Origin: JBDRGC01 sp043818215
GTDB lineage: Bacteria; Chloroflexota; Anaerolineae; Anaerolineales; UBA11858
Direction of reading: 5' to 3'
DNA: 6,991 nt
Assembly: GCA_043818215.1 (NCBI GenBank)
Contig: JBDRGC010000506.1
Coordinates: 1 to 6,991 of the forward strand
Shown here piece by piece: positions 4,111 through 6,991 of the stretch. The translations under genes were made by a program, and so were the position numbers. Positions within the stretch are counted from its first letter, which is position 1. Every line of letters begins with the position of its first letter. Below the pieces are notes generated by a model. The model made no database searches, had not been told where the DNA came from, and saw only the letters and a list, made by a program, of their open reading frames with translations.

Positions 4111-6735
4111 ATGAATGCTATGCACGGAATTGCACCTTTCGAGCAAGTGATGATTTATATCGTTCTTGCGACAGCCGTTATTGCCCTTGTGTACGCCTAT
4201 TGGCTTGCCCGCCAAACATTTGCAGCTGATAAGGGCAGCCAGGCAATGCAAGTTATCTGGGGCTATATCCGAGATGGCGCTAACGCCTATTTGCGGACCC
4301 AATTGCGCACCGTTGTACTCATGATCGGGATACTGGCGATCGCCATGTTCTTGAGTGTTGCGCTGGTGAAGCCAACTGGTGAGGCCAACGAATTGTTTTG
4401 TCAGACCACAGTAGAAGGTATCTTCGCATCAGAAATCGCAGCCAATACCAACTTGTCTGAGGCTCAAATTCTGCCCTTGTTGAAAAGCAGTACTGCCAAG
4501 CAAGTAGCCCTGGATAACGGATATGCTAATTTCAATGCTGAACGGGTAGCCGCTGGCGTTGAATGTCAAAAGGCTGTTTGGGCGATTGCCATCGGACGAG
4601 CGATTGCTTTCATCATGGGCGCCAGCTTTTCCGCCACGGTTGGCTTCATTGGTATGAATATGGCTGTTCAGGGGAATGTCCGTGTTGCGGCTGCTTCTAA
4701 AGTCAGTTTCAAAAAGGCGCTGACCATCGCTTATCGTTCTGGAACCATTACAGGGATGTTGACAGACGGTTTGGGCCTGTTGGGCGGCACGATGATCTTC
4801 ATCTTTTTCGGTAAGGCTGCCCCAGACGTTTTGCTGGGATTCGGCTTCGGCGGCACATTGCTGGCTCTTTTCATGCGAGTCGGCGGCGGAATCTACACCA
4901 AAGCAGCCGATGTGGGCGCAGACTTGGTCGGTAAAGTGGAAGCCGGCATGGAAGAGGACGATCCCCGCAACGCGGCGGTGATTGCCGACTTGGTGGGTGA
5001 TAACGTAGGCGACTGCGCTGGCATGGCGGCTGACATCTTCGAATCTTATGAGGTGACCATCGTCGCGAGTTTGATCCTGGGTTTGGCATTGACAGCCATC
5101 ACCGGTCAACTCTTCTGGATTGTGTTGCCCCTCCTGGTGCGCGGTGTTGGTGTGATCAGTTCCATTGTTGGAACCTACGCAGTCTCACTTTGGAATGTAG
5201 ATGACGCTGAAGAGGCTATGTTCAAGAGCTACGAGCTTTCCAGCGCCATCACCATTACAGCCACTTTCCTGCTCTCGGTGTTTTACGCTGGATCGCTAGA
5301 CCTCGGCGGGAATATACTCTCTCACCTTTCGTTAGGTGCGATGGTCGCCGTAGGTGTAGCCCTGGCAGTGGTATTCAATCCGCTGACCTCCATTGCCACT
5401 TCCGCTAACAGCAAGCGGGTGCAAAATATTTCTAAAGCGACCAGATTCGGTCCCGCCCTGGTAATCCTCGAAGGGCTTTCTCTGGGTTATCTATCCAGTG
5501 TATGGTCTGTGATCGTGATCGTCCTCAGTCTATCGGCTTCGATTTTAGTGTACACCGCAACCTTCCCTGAGAACTTGTACCTGCCAGCGCTTATACTTGG
5601 CGGTATCCTGGCGGTTGCAGCCATTGTGCGCGGTTTCATCAAAAAAGAAGTTGTCAATGGCTTCTTCTACGCCATGTGGATTGTGGTCTTTGCGCTCTTC
5701 TTGATTAGCATGCAAGGAGAGGGTGTTGCAGCCGGCGATCCATTCACTTACATCTTGTTTGGCGTTTCGCTGATCGGGGTGGGCATGCTCTCACATACCG
5801 GCAACAACGTCAGCATGGACACCTTTGGCCCCATCGCAGACAACGCTGCAGGGATTGGCGAGTTGACAGGTTCGGCAGAATTCACCGCCGAGGCCCGCCA
5901 AATCATGGCCGATCTGGACGCTGCCGGGAACACCACTAAAGCCATCACCAAAGGAGTGGCTATCGGTTCCGCGGTCATCGCGGCGGTTTCGCTGTTCGGC
6001 TCTTTCTTCACCGATATCGAAAGGGTGCTCCCCCCAGAGCGAGCCGCAACCTTCGAGCGCATCATCAATCTGGCTGACCCCACCGTGTTTGTCGGTCTGT
6101 TACTCGGCGCGGCACTCCCCCTGCTATTCAGCGGTTTGCTCATCAAGGCCGTCAACCGGGCTGCCGGATACATTATGGCTGAGGTTCGCCGCCAGCTTCG
6201 CATCCCCGAAATAATGAGTGGCGAACAAACCCCCGACTATGAGCGGGCAGTCACCATTTCTACCCGTGCCGCCCAGACCGAATTGATCCCCCTGGGCCTG
6301 ATCGCCATCCTTTCCCCGATTGCCGTGGGGCTGCTGCTCAAGGAACAAGCCCTGGGAGGCTTCCTGGCTGGCGTGATCGTCTCAGGCCAGTTACAGGCTG
6401 TCTTTATGGCCAACGCCGGCGGCGCCTGGGACAATGCCAAAAAGTATATAGAAGATGGACACTTCGGCGGCAAAGGCACCGAAAATCATAAGGCCGCCGT
6501 TGTGGGCGACACGGTCGGCGATCCCCTCAAGGATACCTCTGGCCCGGCTCTCAACCCGATGATCAAAGTTATGAACCTGGTAGCCTTGATCCTCGCTCCC
6601 CTGGTTGTACAACAAGAGGGAGTCACGCCCACCATTTTAGCCGTTGTGGTGGCCGCCGTTCTCTTGATCATCTGGGCTGTCCGGCGCAGTGATCGAGATG
6701 AAGAAATGATTGAGTCAGAAGCCATACAATCTTGA
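4111..6735 (+). CDS. hppA: Membrane-bound proton-translocating pyrophosphatase, K+-independent type
   Basis: An 874-residue integral membrane enzyme that hydrolyses cytosolic pyrophosphate and pumps H+ (possibly Na+) across the membrane. About 16 hydrophobic helices are visible, from residue 16 to 857. Catalytic signatures: DVGADLVGK (267-275), EDDPRN (282-287), the Asp-rich VGDNVGDCAGMAAD segment (295-308), SMDTFGPIADNAAGIGE (568-584), GNTTKAITKG (606-615), and the C-terminal GGAWDNAKKYIEDG and GDTVGDPLKDTSGP blocks (770-812). Lys610 stands where K+-dependent enzymes carry Ala, which marks the K+-independent class. Glu311 in helix 6 fits the semi-conserved ion-path Glu; Glu314 and Asp219 are extra acidic residues nearby. 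The protein is about 100 residues longer than plant enzymes. Part of this is a polar loop (about 87-153) between helices 2 and 3, with Cys97 and Cys152. Leu294 and Ala288 differ from the common ADN and RNP forms of the motif. The gene appears monocistronic: promoter candidates lie upstream and a strong terminator 22 bases after the stop. Confidence 0.97.
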   Translation: MNAMHGIAPFEQVMIYIVLATAVIALVYAYWLARQTFAADKGSQAMQVIWGYIRDGANAYLRTQLRTVVLMIGILAIAMFLSVALVKPTGEANELFCQTTVEGIFASEIAANTNLSEAQILPLLKSSTAKQVALDNGYANFNAERVAAGVECQKAVWAIAIGRAIAFIMGASFSATVGFIGMNMAVQGNVRVAAASKVSFKKALTIAYRSGTITGMLTDGLGLLGGTMIFIFFGKAAPDVLLGFGFGGTLLALFMRVGGGIYTKAADVGADLVGKVEAGMEEDDPRNAAVIADLVGDNVGDCAGMAADIFESYEVTIVASLILGLALTAITGQLFWIVLPLLVRGVGVISSIVGTYAVSLWNVDDAEEAMFKSYELSSAITITATFLLSVFYAGSLDLGGNILSHLSLGAMVAVGVALAVVFNPLTSIATSANSKRVQNISKATRFGPALVILEGLSLGYLSSVWSVIVIVLSLSASILVYTATFPENLYLPALILGGILAVAAIVRGFIKKEVVNGFFYAMWIVVFALFLISMQGEGVAAGDPFTYILFGVSLIGVGMLSHTGNNVSMDTFGPIADNAAGIGELTGSAEFTAEARQIMADLDAAGNTTKAITKGVAIGSAVIAAVSLFGSFFTDIERVLPPERAATFERIINLADPTVFVGLLLGAALPLLFSGLLIKAVNRAAGYIMAEVRRQLRIPEIMSGEQTPDYERAVTISTRAAQTELIPLGLIAILSPIAVGLLLKEQALGGFLAGVIVSGQLQAVFMANAGGAWDNAKKYIEDGHFGGKGTENHKAAVVGDTVGDPLKDTSGPALNPMIKVMNLVALILAPLVVQQEGVTPTILAVVVAAVLLIIWAVRRSDRDEEMIESEAIQS

Positions 6736-6757
6736 TAATTTCTCTCGCATTACAGAA

Positions 6758-6791
6758 AACCGGGGCAGACATCATTCTGCCCCGGTTCTTT
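6758..6791 (+). terminator. Intrinsic terminator of the pyrophosphatase gene
   Basis: AACCGGGGCAGA (6758-6769) pairs perfectly with TCTGCCCCGGTT (6776-6787) over 12 bp, with a 6-base loop, followed by CTTTT. It starts 22 bases after the TGA stop. The stem is GC-rich at its centre, as is typical of Rho-independent terminators. Confidence 0.92.
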
Positions 6792-6839
6792 TAAACCGCT
6801 AATTGTTGCCGTGAAAATTGACGAGATTAGCGGTTTAAA
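6790..6839. repeat. 14-bp perfect inverted repeat with a 22-base spacer
   Basis: TTTAAACCGCTAAT (6790-6803) and ATTAGCGGTTTAAA (6826-6839) are exact reverse complements. The spacer (6804-6825) shows no clear inner pairing. The left arm overlaps the T-tract of the pyrophosphatase terminator. There is no good T-tract after either arm, so it is not an obvious terminator. It could be an operator, a protein-binding site, the remains of a small mobile element, or an RNA structure. Confidence 0.7.
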
Positions 6840-6991
6840 TGATCAGAATTGAATTCACGCACAGTTTGTCTCATTGACCAAGCGTTTGGATGGCGATATA
6901 GATGTTAAGATAATGTTTTTGACTCCGCTTACCCAGATGTCATACCACAAGGGTATACCCGTTGGTATTGCGAACGGACGCTTTTCGGTGA
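6840..6991. other. Unresolved right-hand tail, no gene called
   Basis: Two frames stay open to the window edge. On the + strand, a frame from TTG 6874 or ATG 6913 gives 26-39 residues (KIMFLTPLTQMSYHKG and on). On the - strand, a frame enters from the right and stops at 6855-6857 (PTGIPLWYDIWVSGVKNI and on). Neither has a clear ribosome site or a motif I recognise, and both are too short to judge. A + strand promoter-like pair TTGACC (6874-6879), 17 bases, TATAGA (6897-6902) and the palindrome GGGTATACCC (6951-6960) also lie here. They are weak signals. Confidence 0.3.

Noticed and set aside
4429..5109. Long - strand open frame opposite the pyrophosphatase gene (and similar ones at 5748-6725)
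   Set aside because: These are shadows of a highly conserved + strand coding sequence; they have no recognisable domain or start signals.
6839..6877. 12-codon + strand open frame starting in the right arm of the inverted repeat
   Set aside because: Very short, with no ribosome site and no recognisable sequence.
6951..6960. Palindrome GGGTATACCC as an operator
   Set aside because: It is only 10 bases, does not extend on either side, and stands alone with no gene in view to regulate.

Overview
The window looks like chromosomal DNA of a bacterium. The gene content fits a Chloroflexota/Anaerolineae-type organism: a long proton-pumping pyrophosphatase, a receiver-CpaE-type ATPase, a soluble GAF histidine kinase and a stand-alone sirtuin, with middling GC and GC-rich heptamer arrays between genes. 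The lineage is inferred from gene style only and is not proven by any marker. I see no rRNA, tRNA, CRISPR array, transposase or phage gene.

Layout, left to right. (1) Bases 1-213 are the 3' end of a medium-chain (zinc-type) alcohol dehydrogenase family gene on the + strand. (2) Bases 176-455 hold two adjoining heptanucleotide arrays, purine-rich then pyrimidine-rich on the + strand. They fill the whole gap between the dehydrogenase and the convergent kinase gene and supply the stop codons of both. (3) On the - strand, a sirtuin gene (2400 down to 1624) is followed, with an 8-base overlap, by a GAF-histidine kinase gene (1631 down to 438), so the two look translationally coupled. (4) A strong intrinsic terminator (about 2464-2508) separates this pair from the upstream - strand gene (3691 down to 2537), which encodes a phosphorylatable receiver domain fused to a CpaE/MinD-like ATPase. 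(5) A 419-base divergent intergenic region (3692-4110) carries a likely promoter for the receiver-ATPase gene. It also carries two good + strand promoter candidates, small repeats, and a 13-bp hairpin with T-tracts on both strands placed 71 bases before the next start codon. (6) The + strand gene 4111-6735 encodes an 874-residue membrane-bound H+-translocating pyrophosphatase of the K+-independent type, closed by a textbook terminator. (7) The last 256 bases hold that terminator, a 14-bp inverted repeat with a 22-base spacer, and a short unresolved tail.

How the parts may work together: the soluble sensor kinase and the receiver-ATPase protein are near neighbours in the same orientation and could form a two-component pair. 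The sirtuin, which consumes NAD+ to deacylate lysines, is expressed with the kinase. The pyrophosphatase recovers energy from PPi as an ion gradient and is a separately controlled unit. The kinase-regulator pairing and any sirtuin link are inferences from position.

The observations most worth following are the terminator-like hairpin in the leader of the pyrophosphatase gene (attenuator or small RNA), the heptamer arrays that end two genes, the acidic residues in the pyrophosphatase ion-path helices, and the sirtuin-kinase coupling. I did not find a clear new multi-gene system.
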